Positions 11,517-23,327 of a stretch of DNA of 64,000 nt are shown here, piece after piece (position 1 is the stretch's first letter; every line of letters begins with the position of its first letter). This DNA is from Diplodia intermedia (taxonomy: Eukaryota; Ascomycota; Dothideomycetes; Botryosphaeriales; Botryosphaeriaceae). Location of the stretch: assembly GCA_021495925.1 (NCBI GenBank), contig JAKEKT010000076.1, positions 62,001 through 126,000 on the forward strand, in the 5' to 3' direction. Both the position numbers and the translations under genes were made by a program. The notes below the pieces were generated by a model that made no database searches, was not told the DNA's origin, and was given only the letters and a program-made list of their open reading frames with translations.

Positions 11517-12056
11517 GGCGGATGAGGTCTGTGGGGAATTGTGGATGTGGCGATGAGTACCGGCGGATCGTCAGAATATAAAGGCCGGCTGTGCTAAGCT
11601 TTTACCGCATACAGTAGTGCGTGGATCTGGGGGCCGTTGTGTTGGCCCCCACGGAGGTGGTGCTAAGCGCCCGGGCCGATCCTTGCGTTACGCAGATTAC
11701 CGGAAATAGTAATATCATCAGTGAGCCGTCAGCTTACGAAGATCTGCCCGCCTCAAGCGAGACCCCGCAAAACACCTTCGAGGTACACCTTCAGCGTGCT
11801 GAGCACGTGGAGAAGTACCAGCCTCAGCGTGAAGATGCTGATTTGTTTCTAAAATTATCGTGAAGAGCGCATGGCGCAGGAAGCATCACTGAAGGCAGGT
11901 AGATGGCTGAACAGTACTTTAAGCCACCACGCCGAGAACTTGGCAATCATCATCCTCAATCAACAAGCGTCTCTTGGCAACTTCTACTCGCCATCAATCC
12001 AAATCCAAACTTCATCCCTCTATCCACACCACCGAAAGCAACCCTCAGCACACACC
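11517..12056. promoter_or_regulatory. Divergent promoter region
   Basis: A 540-bp spacer separates the acyltransferase (minus) and the membrane protein gene (plus). A TATA-like AATATAAA (11575-11582) lies about 60 nt upstream of the acyltransferase ATG. The right end is pyrimidine/CA-rich, as in fungal 5' leaders. No specific operator was identified. Confidence 0.5.
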
Positions 12057-13088
12057 ATGCCATCGACCCTCGCAACCACCATCGCCCATGACGCGGCCAT
12101 CGCTGGGGCCGCATACGCCACCACCAGCCTCCTCTACCGGGCCTCCCACCGCTACCTCAAGTCCGCCGTCTCCCACTGGGACGCGGTGAAGCCGGGGGTG
12201 CAGAACCGAATGGCATGCGAGATCGCCCTGCTCCCCACGCGGGCCATCCTCTTCCTCCTCTGCGCACCCGCAATCATGAGCGCCTTCGCCGCGCCCGAAA
12301 TCTGGACGCACCTGGACACATACCGCATGATCCTCGCCTCGTAAGTCTTCCCCTCCGACGTCCCACCCGACGATGGCCACCCCCCGGCTGACACTCTCTC
12401 CAGCGCCATCATGGGCGGCAGCTACATGTTCGACCTCACCATCGAACGCAACGACACGCTCTCCCTGATCCACCACTTCATGGGCCCGGCGCTGCTGCTG
12501 TGGGTGCGGTGCTCGTACTCGGCCTTCGCATCCTCCGACGCGCTCATGTGCCGCATGCTCGTCTCCTTCGTCTTCTTCGGCGCGGGCGTCGGCGGCTCCG
12601 TCACCACCGTCATGCTCGTCCTCATGAAGCTGTTCAAGCGGCAGATCCCGCCGCTCGTCCTCGCCCGCGCCGTCGTCGCGCTGTCGTGGATGCTCACGCT
12701 CAATACGTGGCTGTCCACCATGTACGGCTGCACCTACCTGCTGTGGGCCTTCGAGGAGCTGCACGGCCACTGGGGCGACTTCGCCGGCCTCGTCCCGCTC
12801 GCCCTGTGCGGCTTCGAGTTCTGGCTGCAGTGGCGCTGGGCCCTGCGCTTCCAGGGCATCTCCGAGGGGCTGCGCGCGGCGGCGGGCATTGGTGCGCCGG
12901 TTGTGTCGGAGGAGGAGGTCAAGCAGGTGGGGGGTGGGCGGAAGCGGAAGCAGTCTGTCCTGTCGTCTTTCGAGGGCATGAGCGCGGAGAAGATTAGCGC
13001 AAACACCATGGCGCTGTCGTGGGCGGTCGGCTACTCGGGTGTGTGCATGAAGGTTTTGGAGAAGCTTACTATTCGTTTGATGATGTAG
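12057..13088 (+). CDS. Multi-pass membrane protein, TLC-like
   Basis: Two exons (12057-12340, 12404-13088) encode 322 residues. About six hydrophobic segments are visible, starting with AILFLLCAPAIMSAF. After the second exon begins there is MFDLTIERNDTLSLIHHFMG, which resembles the acidic/His signature at the start of a TLC domain (the ceramide-synthase/TRAM fold). The C-terminus has a Lys/Arg patch and then a final hydrophobic helix. TLC proteins sit in the ER or plasma membrane and are often linked to lipids. The assignment rests on pattern only; no catalytic activity is claimed. It is divergent from the acyltransferase and 1.2 kb upstream of a fatty-acid elongase, which fits a lipid context. 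Confidence 0.65.
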
Positions 13089-14308
13089 GTGGAATGGCTG
13101 GGGGAAAAGAGGGGGATAGCATAGATACTTTAGACGCATGCCAGATTGAATTCAAGTCTCTTTGTTTTTTTATATTGGTCCAAGTCGTACTGCCTCAGTG
13201 TGTCACTAACAGCATCATATAGGTTGTCAATTCTTCGGCAAAAAAAATCCCTAAAAGGCTCTTCGAGCTGTAATTCACGATTCTTGATGTTGGTGTTTGC
13301 TTCTGCACTACGGTGTTGAGGTTGTCACCAATTGGTGGCTCATTGTGCCGGGTTTTCCATATCCTTTTCTTTTGAAGGACCAATAAACCACAAACCCAAC
13401 TTAGCAGCACCATGTCGCTATTCAACCTTAACCATTCCACTTTACACTACATAAGATTTTGTAAGAGTCTTCGACGTATTTAGTCGCTTAATTAAAGATG
13501 CGTGCACATACTTTTTGCTTCGCTGTGAATCCTAGCGCCCCTTCACGGAAACTCGCCGTGCACCGTCCCGCAGAGGACTGAGTACACGATGACCTCCACC
13601 AGAAGAACGCTTCGCTTCATTCGGAAGCCGTGAAGATACAAGGAATCGTGCATGACAAAGATAGCTCAACTTCCAGATCAATGCCACATCTCGTATTGCT
13701 TGTGGCTTTCCAAAAGCCACACCTTCAATCATTTACACCAACTCTCGCTACACCAAATGTGTGACAGAAATAACTGGTGCTAACAGCGCATTAAGGCTAG
13801 TCACAAAGCGGGGTGGCTGTGCCAAGAGAGCGCGGGAAAAGCAGCTGCTTACCGAAGGCCGTGCGGTGTGGCCCCAAAAGCTTCGCCTGGAAGGACAATG
13901 CTTAGCGGCAAAAAGCCAAGCCACAGCGTCTGACGCTCTATTGGGCGGTAAGCTTACGGTTTGCATTACCCTCCGAGCGATGCTGAACCAATTCCGCCAG
14001 TATTCGTCAGTCTCTCCCAAAGACAAATCCAACACGCTCGTTTCTCTTACGCTTGGCAGCTGTGGCTTGCCTTCTTTCGTCGGTGCCAAGATACCTCTTC
14101 GGGTACACCGCGATAGACAGTATCGGACCTCAGCGCAGCAACGATTGAATAAATAGACGGTACGACCGGTACGAAGAGAAGCATCAAATCAATCACTTCA
14201 GTCTTCTATTCAAGCGACGACGGGCATCCCACCTCACTCACTCCATCTCTCCAACCCATCCACTTTCTTTCACAACCTCCTTCCTCCTCCTCAACAACCT
14301 CCTCCGCA
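13089..14308. other. Intergenic, elongase promoter
   Basis: Two opposing ORFs of 110-130 codons overlap at 13748-14156 without recognisable domains. The left part (13130-13530) is AT-richer than the coding DNA. The last 100 nt before the elongase start are CT/CA-rich, consistent with a 5' leader. No gene is supported. Confidence 0.45.
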
Positions 14309-15407
14309 ATGGCAACCACCATGTCCGCGACTCCCCTCTGGAGCGTCTTCGACGCCACCTGGACCGCCCTCACCGGCAGTCCCACCTCGACCTTCGCCTT
14401 CACGCCCACCACGGCGCCCTTCGCGACGCTCAAGTCCACGCTGTCGATGATGGCCGTCTACTACGCCACCATCTTCGGCGGGCGCGAGCTGATGCGCAAC
14501 CGGCCCGCGTTCCAGCTGAAGACGCCGTTCATGCTGCACAACTTGATGCTGACGGCGGTATCGGGCGGGCTGCTGGTGCTGTTCCTCGAGCAGATCGTGC
14601 CGACGCTGTGGAAGCGGGGCGTGTACGACTCGGTGTGCTCGGCCGATGCGGGATGGACGCAGCCGCTGAACCTGCTGTACTACGTGAGTGCCACACCGGT
14701 GTTCACTCTCCCCCATCCTTCAGACGCTAACGAACCACTGCAGCTCAACTACCTCACCAAGTACGTCGAGTTCATCGACACCGTCTTCCTCGTGCTGAAG
14801 AAGAAGCCACTGAGTAAGCCGCCCGCCGCCCGCCGCCCGCCGCCCGCCGCCCCTCCCTCTCTCCCCCACAACAACCGCTAACACCCCCCTCACAGCCTTC
14901 CTCCACACCTACCACCACGGCGCCACCGCCCTCCTCTGCTTCGTCCAAATGGCCGGCCAAACGCCCGTGTCCTGGGTGCCCATCACGCTCAACCTGGGCG
15001 TGCACTGCGTCATGTACTCGTACTACTTCCAGTCGGCGCGCGGCGTGCGCTGCTGGTGGAAGGAGCACATCACCGTCATGCAGATCGTGCAGTTCGTCGT
15101 CGACCTCGCCTTCGTCTACTTCACCGGCTACAACCTCTTCGTCTCGCGCCACCTCGCCGATGTCTTGCCGCACGTCGGCGCCTGCGCTGGCGGCGAGACG
15201 GCCGCGGTTGTGGGTGCGGGGATTCTCACGAGCTATTTGTTTTTGTTTGTGGCGTTTTACTTTGCTACGTATAAGAAGGGTGGTGCGGGGAAGAGCGGAA
15301 GCAAGTCGCCGGCGCGGAAGGCCTCGGATTTGCAGAGGATGACGGCGAAGGCGTCGGTTGCGCTGGCTGCGGGCGGCGTCAAGTTGATGCCTGCGATCAA
15401 GGAGTAG
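14309..15407 (+). CDS. ELO-family very-long-chain fatty acid elongase
   Basis: Three exons (14309-14683, 14744-14813, 14896-15407) give 318 residues. The HxxHH active-site motif is H-T-Y-H-H at residues 152-156, preceded by KYVEFIDTVFLVLKKK and followed by the usual MYSYYF and HITVMQIVQF segments of ELO condensing enzymes. About seven membrane helices are present. It should catalyse the condensation of acyl-CoA with malonyl-CoA in the ER. The C-terminus is Lys-rich, although no clean KKxx signal is present. Intron 2 carries a GC-rich heptamer repeat. The gene appears intact; the chain-length preference cannot be inferred. Confidence 0.95.
14819..14852. repeat. GCCCGCC tandem repeat inside elongase intron 2
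   Basis: About four to five copies of the heptamer GCCCGCC stand inside the 82-nt second intron, between donor GTAAGC and acceptor CACAG. Copy number is likely to vary between strains. Confidence 0.7.
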
Positions 15408-16974
15408 GGGCGCGGTCGGCATGTGTGTACGTGCATAGCGAGGAGAGGGGGAGAGGCGAGCGAGCGACCGCGTTGTTTCCTTTTTTTCCCTTTTTCTTCT
15501 TTTTTTTTTGTGGTCTTTGGGATCTTCGGGTCTCGGGGCGTTGAACGGGGTAGATCGGGTCAAGCGGCCGTTTTTCGCGATGGCGGGAGAAAGGGAGGAA
15601 GCGGCGGTGGGGGGTGGGAAGGAATGACCACATGGCGGCGGAAACCGTTTGAGTGGAGCGGGAGAGAGTGGAGCGGGGGGATTCAGGAATGCGGTTGTTG
15701 TTGTTTTGTGGCGCAGCGGCGATCATTGCTCTATTTTTGTGGTGTGCAGGGTGCAGGGATTGTCTTTTTCTCTTTGTTCGCTCCAGACAGGCCAAATGTC
15801 ATTTTCCCCTTTCATCAGGTCAAGCGCGAAAAGCTTGTTAGTGTCGATGATGCTTGTGTTTGGCCAGCTCTGTGGTCCCTGTCAGCAACAGCTTGGATTG
15901 GGAAGGGGTGCCTGGTTTTCCTCGACGAATCAGGGCTCAGAGCACTTAGTGCTGACGGATCGCGGGGTGCCATCGTGGGATGGTGGAGGCTTTTTTCACA
16001 TGCTGTTTTTGAGCAACTCGACCCTTCCAGGCCAGCAGTGCCTCTCTGGCTGCGTCTACGCTTTGATAGTCGGCGTGTGGACCTCAGAGTGTTGTGCACA
16101 GTACACAGTGGTAGTAGACAGGCCACGCACACAAGTTGTGACCATCCCGCACGCACGGCAGATCCGATCGATCATCAACAAAGCGGGGCGGAGTCGGTTT
16201 CCCAATTAAGCTCGTGCCGAAGAAAGGCTTGCGACGCCAACTGTTCCTGAGGACTGCGGCGAGTTGCACGAACAATGCCAAAGCTGCACAAATAATGCAG
16301 GAGTCAAGGCCTCCACGACATGTCAAGTTAAGCTGCGATATACGCGTATGAGAAGAGCAATCAGCACGGCCAGACCGAGTCTGGGGTACCAAGGCACAGC
16401 TGGCCGCTGGGCGAAGCTTGTCGCGCGAGGATCCGAGCTTGATGGGGGCTGGGCAGTCCGGGGACAGATCCGGGAGCCAGCCGCACCGGTTAATTAGCCG
16501 CCTGAGGGGCCAAGCGATTCCTGAAGGAATGCTTATCAGCAGTTGGCACATGTCTGACAAGGCGCGGCACTTTGGGGGCTGTCTGCTGACGATGCCATGC
16601 CCGCTTGCGGCCAAGCGTCGCCCGTCTGTGTGAAACAATCCGTCAGCCAGCACGTGTTTTGCTCTAACGCATGGCCCCGGCGCTTCCTGTGGTGGCGCGG
16701 GTGCGGGAAGAGCTCGAGTCGCTCTCGGGCAGGCCCTTTTGGTGGAGAACCAACGGCGTCGAGTCGCGAGCATGGCTGGCCGGCTGACTGATGGATGGAT
16801 GAGCCGCAGCACTGTGCGAAAGCTACCCAGCAGTAGCTACCGATTTAGACCTCTCGTGTTGGTCTGTTCCGCCCTCAATCGATGCGGCTCTGGAGAAATA
16901 AGTAGACCGCTCTCACCACCACAGCCGGCCCATCAGACCATTGTCGAGCGACAACAGCTTCAAAGAAACGAAAA
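15408..16974. other. Intergenic, 1.6 kb
   Basis: No ORF with a recognisable domain; overlapping ORFs on both strands have no intron or codon support. A T-rich tract (15478-15510) lies just 3' of the elongase and may belong to its 3' UTR. The right part should contain the promoter of the regulator starting at 16975, with an AATAAG-like element near 16896. Confidence 0.45.
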
Positions 16975-18109
16975 ATGGCTTCCGCACTTACCGACTCCAT
17001 GGCATCGTTCCAAAACTTCGCCGCAACACCCAACTTCTCGGCCCAACAACATCCGGTCGACACGGGCATGTGCTCGGACGAAGAGGACTGGACGTCCGTA
17101 GCCGACGCCGCCGAGCGGAGACGGATCCAGAACCGCAACGCCCAGCGCAAATACCGTTAGTCGTCCATATTTCACCTCCACCGCCCCGGCACACCACTGA
17201 CTTTCTCCCCCGCCAGGCCGAAACCTCAAGCGCCGCGTGCAAGCCCTCGAGCAGCAGCAGCACCACCAGCAACAGACGGCATACCGCCAAACCTCGCCAT
17301 TCCCCCCCACCAGCATCGACCTGCAGCACCTCTTCGGGCCCCCCTCGACGCACGGCTTCGCCCTGCCCCACGTCAACAGCAGCGGCACCGCCACCCCCAA
17401 CCGCGCCACGCCGCTGCCCACCCCGCCCTGCGAGCCGTCGTCGGGGATGGCCTCGCAGTGCGCGACCTGCCACCAATGCGGCAGCGTGGTCCCGATGGCG
17501 CTGCAAGGAGGGACAGCGGCGGCGGCCGATCTGCTCGCCCTGCAGGCCGGCATGACGACCCCGCCGTTCCAGCACATCGTCGAGGACTGGACGCAGACCA
17601 TCTTCGACGACGTGCTCGGGCCGGACATCGGCATGGCGGACGGCAACGGCAACACCACCACCACAACCACGACGCCGCCCAACAGCGTCTGCGGCTCCGG
17701 CTCGTCATCATCGGCAGACTCGTCGTCGTCTTCGTCTTCAACCAGCGGCATCATGGGCGGCCTGAACATCTCGCTCACCGGCAGCGCCGTCGACGCCGAC
17801 GCCACCCCGAAACACCTCATCACCTCCAGCCCGCCATCATCCTCATCAGCCTCTTCCTCGACATCCGCCTCCACCCGCCCCCGCACGGCATCGAGCCGGC
17901 AGTCCGTCTCGGGCCGGTCGCTGCTGCACATCGCGGCGGAGCGCGGCAACGAGGCCATGGTGGCGTTCCTGCTCGAGCAGGGCGGCGACCCCAACGCCGC
18001 CGACGACGCGGGCTGGACGCCGCTGCACCTCGCCGTCGAGCAGGGCCATCGCGAGACGGTGGGCCGGCTGCTCGAGGCGGGCGGGAATTTGTTCGTTAGG
18101 ACGGCGTGA
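16975..18109 (+). CDS. bANK-type transcription factor: bZIP basic region plus ankyrin repeats (ToxE-like architecture)
   Basis: Two exons (16975-17155, 17217-18109) encode 357 residues. A bZIP basic region, with core NRNAQRKYR, spans residues 47-67 and is interrupted by the intron right after KY. Only one heptad Leu follows (L71) and the next heptad position is Gln, so there is no leucine zipper; a Gln/His run replaces it. The middle is Ser/Thr/Pro-rich and probably disordered. The C-terminus has two ankyrin repeats (GRSLLHIAAERGNEAMV and GWTPLHLAVEQGHRETV, about 293-357). This matches the bANK class whose founding member, Cochliobolus ToxE, controls a toxin cluster. Two repeats is fewer than the four of ToxE. 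A role as local pathway regulator is inferred from architecture and neighbours only. Confidence 0.85.
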
Positions 18110-18882
18110 TTTTGGTTGTATGTACGCCTTCTTCTTTTTTTTTTTTTTGGCAGGGTGGGTGGCTTTTTTCTGTCACTTCCGGGTTTCTTTTGGGTTGTTT
18201 TGGAAAGCGTTGGGCGTTGGGGGTACGCGTTTGATATCCTGAGGGTTGATGTTGGTTGCGTTGCATGAGCGTGGCGTTTGCTTGGAGAGGTGGGAAGCGC
18301 TTTTGTTGGGGCGTGCGGGTCGGGTTCTTTGAAGACTTCTGTTTGAGAGAGAGAAAGAGGGACGGCTAGATGATCAATACATACATCTCTCGCTAGCAAG
18401 AACAGCGAAGACAGCCAATCAGGTGCATGACATCATCGGAGACCGTGATCGAGTGGCAGGGACCATCAGTGTTGACTCAACGTTACGTCAACTGCAGTCA
18501 GCTCTCCACCTGGAGCTAGCTTTGCTGACAAAGGATAGCCTTTGCAGATACGATGCTCAATTCTCTAGAACACTTGTGTCGGGGTGAGCTGGGTTGGAGA
18601 CCGAGGAGGCATCCGTAGAATGGGGTATTGGTGTTCCATCGGACAGATATAGTCACATTTGCCTACCATATGAAGCAAGTTCAATGGTGCATATTGATTT
18701 TCTTCGAACCTTGACTCTTTCAGCTACAACAATGAGAATTCTGGCCCGTCACTCAAAAAGATTGTCGCCTCGTTCCAAAGCGTAGTTTTCTACTCCAAAC
18801 CCATCCCAATGTAAAAGTCCCAACCTAGTCATATCGACCAGCCTCCTTTCCTGACGCACCAGGCGCCAGACTGTCGTTTATC
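18110..18882. other. Intergenic between convergent genes
   Basis: This is the 3' side of the regulator and of the minus-strand pseudogene. A T-run (18133-18149) lies just after the regulator stop codon. No gene is supported. Confidence 0.5.
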
Positions 18883-20052
18883 AAAGCTTGGACTGCGCTT
18901 TCGCCGCCTTTGGCCGACTCCCCGTGTCCACCTCCGTCCACCACGGAAAGTTCGGCGGCGCATCCTCCTCAAGCGTGGCTCCGAACGCCGGCTTCCGCTT
19001 CTCAAAGAAAGCCTTCACGCCTTCCTCCTGGTCCCTGCACATCTGTCAACCTCAACATGGGGGGTGTCTCCCTCTCTCCTCGAAACAACACACCTCGCAC
19101 CGAACATGTGATACAACACGGCCGAATCCACCAGATGCGCGCCCTCGCCCGTCCCCGAGTTACGCCACATCAGCGCGCGGTTCAGACACGCCCGCCAGCG
19201 GACCGACGTTCTCCGCCACATCCGTCGCCAGCTCCAGCGCCCGCGGCAGCACTTTGCAGGCGTCGGCCAGCGTCTTTTGGAACAGCGGCCCGAAGTGCGG
19301 CGAGTGCGGCTGGTAGAACGTCGCCCGCGAGTAGCCGGTCAGGCGCGGCAGGAAGAAGGAGGACGACGACTACTCCACGGTGATGCCGCGTCGCGCGGAG
19401 ACGAAGCCGTATTTGGCCCCTTTCGCATCCGATCCTGATTGGGTGATCGGTCGTGTGTTGGCAAAACGCGGCCGCGTCGTCGAGAGGGCGGGAGGAGGGG
19501 CTGGGGAGCGGGCGGGCGGGCGGGCGGGCGTGGCCCCCCTTACCTGATTGCTGCTGCGGGAAGCGTCATGGTCATGCCGAGCCCCACGGCGGAGCCCTGC
19601 ATGGCTACTGTGGTGGGTTTGCGGCACCGGTAGTTTGCGAGGGCGAGGCGACCGCCGCTTGGGCGGGTGCAATCGAGTTCAGTGAAGGGCGTTCGTAGAC
19701 GGCTTCGTTCGATGAGAAGAAATTAAGAGTCGCGGTGGTCCATGATCCGCTCTCTACCGGCACCTGACGAGAAGCCGATCTCGAGGTCTGCCCCGGCGCA
19801 GAAGGTCTTGCCGGCGCCGTGATGACGACGGCTTTGACCCGCTCGTCGACGTCGAAGATTGGGAACACGGTCTCGAAATCGTGCATCATCTGCAATGTGA
19901 AGGCATTCTGCTTCTTCGGTCTGTTCAGCGTGACGACAACGACGGGTGTTGCGGTCTCGCCACCCTCTGGGTAAAGGGTAACTTTGATGTCTTTCGTCGG
20001 AACTGTCTCGTAGGACGTAGGGATTGCGATGGGCTCGGGAAGCGGGAATCAT
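18883..20052 (-). pseudogene. Decayed peroxisomal enoyl-CoA hydratase/isomerase
   Basis: Crotonase-family sequence is readable in pieces on the minus strand: VVVVTLNRPKKQNAF, KTFCAGADLEIGF, AMQGSAVGLGMTMTLP, AKYGFVSARRGI, SSFFLPRLTGYSR and LMWRNSGTGEGAHLVDS. Its last codons end in QSKL, whose terminal SKL is a perfect PTS1 peroxisomal signal. A genuine intron (19035-19093) precedes the last exon. The frame is broken at least five times: the ATG at 20052 is out of frame, a -1 shift falls near 19815, a TAA lies at 19723-19725 before an unaligned stretch, a TAG at 19370-19372 and a shift near 19187. Hydratase activity is therefore not expected. Sequencing error could explain one lesion but hardly all five. 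A GGGC repeat (19508-19526) sits in a probable intron. Confidence 0.8.
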
Positions 20053-20796
20053 GGTGGTTGCGATGGGGATGATAGGCAATAACCTGCTCAATGCAATGTT
20101 GAGAGCATGCGTGCTTATATCTTATGCACGTTGTAGCCAAGATGACGTGGGCCGATAGTCCTCGGTTTGGAGCCTGGCATTCAGTAATCCTCCACTTTCG
20201 TCCACTGCCGAGCGTCAACGCCTCTCCACACTTCTCAGTACACAGCGTGCGGGGGACGATGAAAGCCGCATCACATGCAAACCACATCTCATTCGATGAA
20301 CTCTACGTTACGGGCACGCGGGTAGAGCGAAGCGAGTGGTGACGCATCCGCACTCGGAGGCGATGCCAAGTAGACTACGGCACTTCTAACGTCTCTGATT
20401 CCCTTCTTGTACGCCAAACCCGCATTTCACCCGCCGAAGTTGAGGGCAGACGTACTGTGGGGTTGCAGAGTTGCAGTATCTCATCTTCGCACCCTTTTCC
20501 GCACTCACAGCAGCGTCAACATGTCCATTTCTGCCCTCCGGCATAGAGCCTATGCATTCCTTTGACCAAACTCCGCGCGTCCATGAGAGACTCACCTCAG
20601 GTTCTTGCATGCAACTAAGAAATTGTTTTCGAAAATGCTGCTGCCATTCAAATGAAACTAAAGACCGACCGTTCCACGCCGTCCACCGTGTATGCCACGC
20701 GCCAACAAAACCAGAGAAAACCAACCACCCAAAGACAAAACAACAACAACACCAACCAAAAAAAAAAGGCCCCCACCCAATCCCAACACCCCCGCC
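20053..20796. other. Intergenic between pseudogene promoter and next gene's 3' end
   Basis: No supported gene. The CA/A-rich tract at 20735-20770 lies just 3' of the minus-strand ICL/PEPM gene. Confidence 0.5.
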
Positions 20797-22219
20797 TCAA
20801 ACCTTCGAAAACGCCGCCCCGCCCGCGGCCTCATCCACCTCCCTCGCCGCATCCAGCCCCACAACCTCAAACAGCCTCTTCGGCGTAACATCCCGCGGCA
20901 CCCCCGTCACGCCATCCCTCTTCAGCCGCTCAAACATCTCCCTCATCGCGACATACGCCGCGCTCAGCGCCGCCAGCGAGAAGATCATGACCCGGAACCC
21001 CATCGCCTGCGCCTCCCCCACGCTGATCAGCGGACTCGCCCCGTTCTCGATCGCGTTCAGCAGCAATGGCCACGGCGCGAGGTCCCGCACCGCCCGCGCC
21101 GCTTGCGCCTTGCTCGCGAACCCTTCGAGGATCCCGACGTCGGCGCCCAGGTCGCGCGCGGCGCGCAGGCGCGCGATGCATTCGTCGTAGCCGCGCGTTT
21201 GCAGGGCGTCGGTGCGCGCGATCAGGAGCATGTCGGAGTTTATCGCCCGCAGAGCGTTCTTGGCCGCGCGGATCCGCAGGAGGTAGTCGGGTAGGGATAC
21301 GACTTCTTTACCGGCGAGGTGCCCGCAGCGCTTGGACAGGATTTGGTCCTCGATGTGGAAGGCGGCGACGCCGGCGCGGGCGTATTGGTGGACCGCGCGG
21401 GTGATGACGACGGGGCCGCCGTAGCCGGCTGGGGGGTTGGGTTAGTTGGGTGTTCTTGCGTTGATATTTTTTTTTTGTGGCGGGTAGGGGGGAAGAGGGA
21501 GGGGAGGGGAAGGGTGTGCTTCCATACCATCCATGTCGGCGATGACGGGCGGTCCGTTCGTCGGGTCGAGGTTGCAGATCATGTCGGCTTGCTCCTTCAT
21601 GTCGTGCAGCTGGGCGATGGCCAGGTCGGGCATGCCGAGGCGGGAGGCGGTGGTGCCGGCGCCGGTCTGCGTTGCAGGGCGTTACTATAAATGGTGATGT
21701 GGGGAAAGGGTGATGGCTGTGTAGGGGGGGCGGTGCGGTACTCACCATGTACAGCCCCTCGAACCCGACAGACATGGCCACGCGCGCCGAGAAGCCGTCG
21801 AAGACGCCCGGACATACCACGATGCGGTCGGGGTGGTCGAAGATGCGGCGCCGCAGCCTGGTCGAGGCGGGGAGGTAGCCGGTGTCGATGGCGTCGTCGT
21901 AGACGAGCTCGGGGGTGCTGCGCGATGGGGACGCGATGGGGCCGGTCGGCATCAGACCGTTGCCCGCAAGCTCATCGTCGTCGTCGTCAGAATCGGCGGC
22001 CCGCTGCGCATCAGTTGGAACATCTTTTGCTGGAATCGCCGTCTGATGATGTCCAGAAATGCTGCCTGCCGCTGCAGGAAGGGCTCCAGTAGGCTCTGCA
22101 TTGTTCGTCTTGACGCGCTTGGTGGGGACGGGGGAGATGTCTTCGGGGTTCTTGCGGGAGAACTTCTCACGAAGGCTGGCGTCGTCGGAGGGGAATGATG
22201 CGAGAATGGAGGGCGACAT
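20797..22219 (-). CDS. Isocitrate lyase/PEP mutase superfamily enzyme
   Basis: Three exons (21746-22219, 21528-21666, 20797-21428) give 414 residues. After a roughly 120-residue acidic, low-complexity N-terminal extension, the barrel begins with RRIFDHPDRIVVCPGVFDG. Motifs: TGAGTTASRLGMPD, the metal-site IADMDAGYGG (formed across the exon 2/3 junction), and SKRCGH with the family's active-site Cys at residue 239. Later come IARTDA and the LLNAIENG region. The superfamily includes methylisocitrate and dimethylmalate lyases, oxaloacetate hydrolase and PEP mutases; substrate cannot be assigned. It lies beside the hydratase pseudogene and an acyl-CoA ligase, so a C-C lyase in acid catabolism is one option. 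The N-terminal extension is much longer than in bacterial relatives and shows no clear targeting peptide. Confidence 0.88.
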
Positions 22220-22892
22220 TTGAAAGGGGGGGAGTCGATGGTGTTTTATTTCTGTGCTTTGTTCTGCTGTGCTGTGGATCTGTGGTGCGATGTCTGGTTG
22301 CTTAGCGCTCGTTGTCCGTATATTTATCGCAGTTGGAGGCTGTGGTATGCACGCTTTCATCGCCGACCATCACCAGAGGCGCATGCGAGAGTTGGTCAGC
22401 GATCACCATCTTGCCAAGACCTGCAACGGCAGACTGGTGCTTGTCCAAAGCTTAGCATTGCTGAAGCGTGTGCTTACGGCGTCAGCATGTCAGCTCCGCA
22501 TCGAAAAGGTTTCCGGCAAGCGATGGGGCTGAAGAAACGTGCAGACCGGGAGCGTAAGCTCACCTCTCGCTTCGTCGGCCAATGGCCTAGCATCTCCCAT
22601 TCTGGGTCAGGGCAAGAGCAGGCACAAATATAGCTTCCCGATTTTAGCTTGTAATACTGTGGGTCACGCCTAAATAAGCCGCATTGTTTGGTTCTCTCGC
22701 CCAATCGCGACCGGCGAGAATGGCAATTGCTTGCGCAAGGGTAGGACACGATTCTCCACCCTGGACGCGGATCAGATTGGCGATGAAACATACACACGAT
22801 TGATGAGGAGACATGTTATCATTCGCTAAATCTTATTGCGGCGCCGTGGATACAATGAAACCCAAAATCAAGTTGAAGCCGTCCATGTCCTC
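22220..22892. other. Intergenic, upstream of the ICL/PEPM gene
   Basis: No supported gene. A probable TATA-like GTATATTTAT occurs around 22316-22325. The rest is unremarkable. Confidence 0.4.
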
Positions 22893-23327
22893 TCATCCCT
22901 CTTCAATCTGGCCCGCTTGCGCTTTGGCAAACACCTCAAACCTCTCCAAGTACTTGCAGTAGTCGGCAAGCGACTTGGATATGTCTGCCGGCAGTTTCTC
23001 AGTCCCTTCAACCATCCCCCCGCCTTCAAACAGTTGGTTGAAAGCCCCTTCTGGAAGCACCTCGAACGTAACCGGCCCCGGCGCTTGGCAGGGGGCACAA
23101 TTATGCTCCGTTGTAGAAAAGGTCTCGATCTCGTTGTCCGTTGTAGTGCGGGCCATGTCGGTCTCGTTCTATGTCGTTCAGTGAGGCCCCTCTGGGCAAA
23201 AGGAGCCACTTACGCATGATTGTGCTGAGTGTGTGTCTGACTTCTTCTTCTTCTTCTCCTTCTTGACGTCGCCCATCTCCACCGGTGGAGCGGAGCGCTT
23301 TCTTGTGCGGCTGGGATCCGATTCCAT
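22893..23327 (-). CDS. Small hypothetical protein, Lys-rich N-terminus
   Basis: Two exons (23214-23327, 22893-23168) joined over a 45-nt intron give 129 residues. The intron has donor GTAAGT, branch-like CACTGAAC and acceptor ATAG. The first 40 residues are basic with a KKEKKKKK run, possibly nuclear. The remainder is acidic (pattern FEVLPEGAFNQLFEGG, then a helical YCKYLERFEVFAKAQAG) with four Cys. I do not recognise the family. An unspliced alternative would start at the ATG 23156 in exon 2 and give 87 residues. It is divergent from the acyl-CoA ligase gene. Confidence 0.55.

Noticed and set aside
13748..14156. Pair of overlapping opposing ORFs upstream of the elongase
   Set aside because: No domain on either strand; the region is better read as promoter.
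18690..18720. GGTTCGAAG on the minus strand as a tRNA B box
   Set aside because: It does not match the full GGTTCGANTCC consensus, and no A box or cloverleaf was found; no tRNA gene is supported anywhere in the window.
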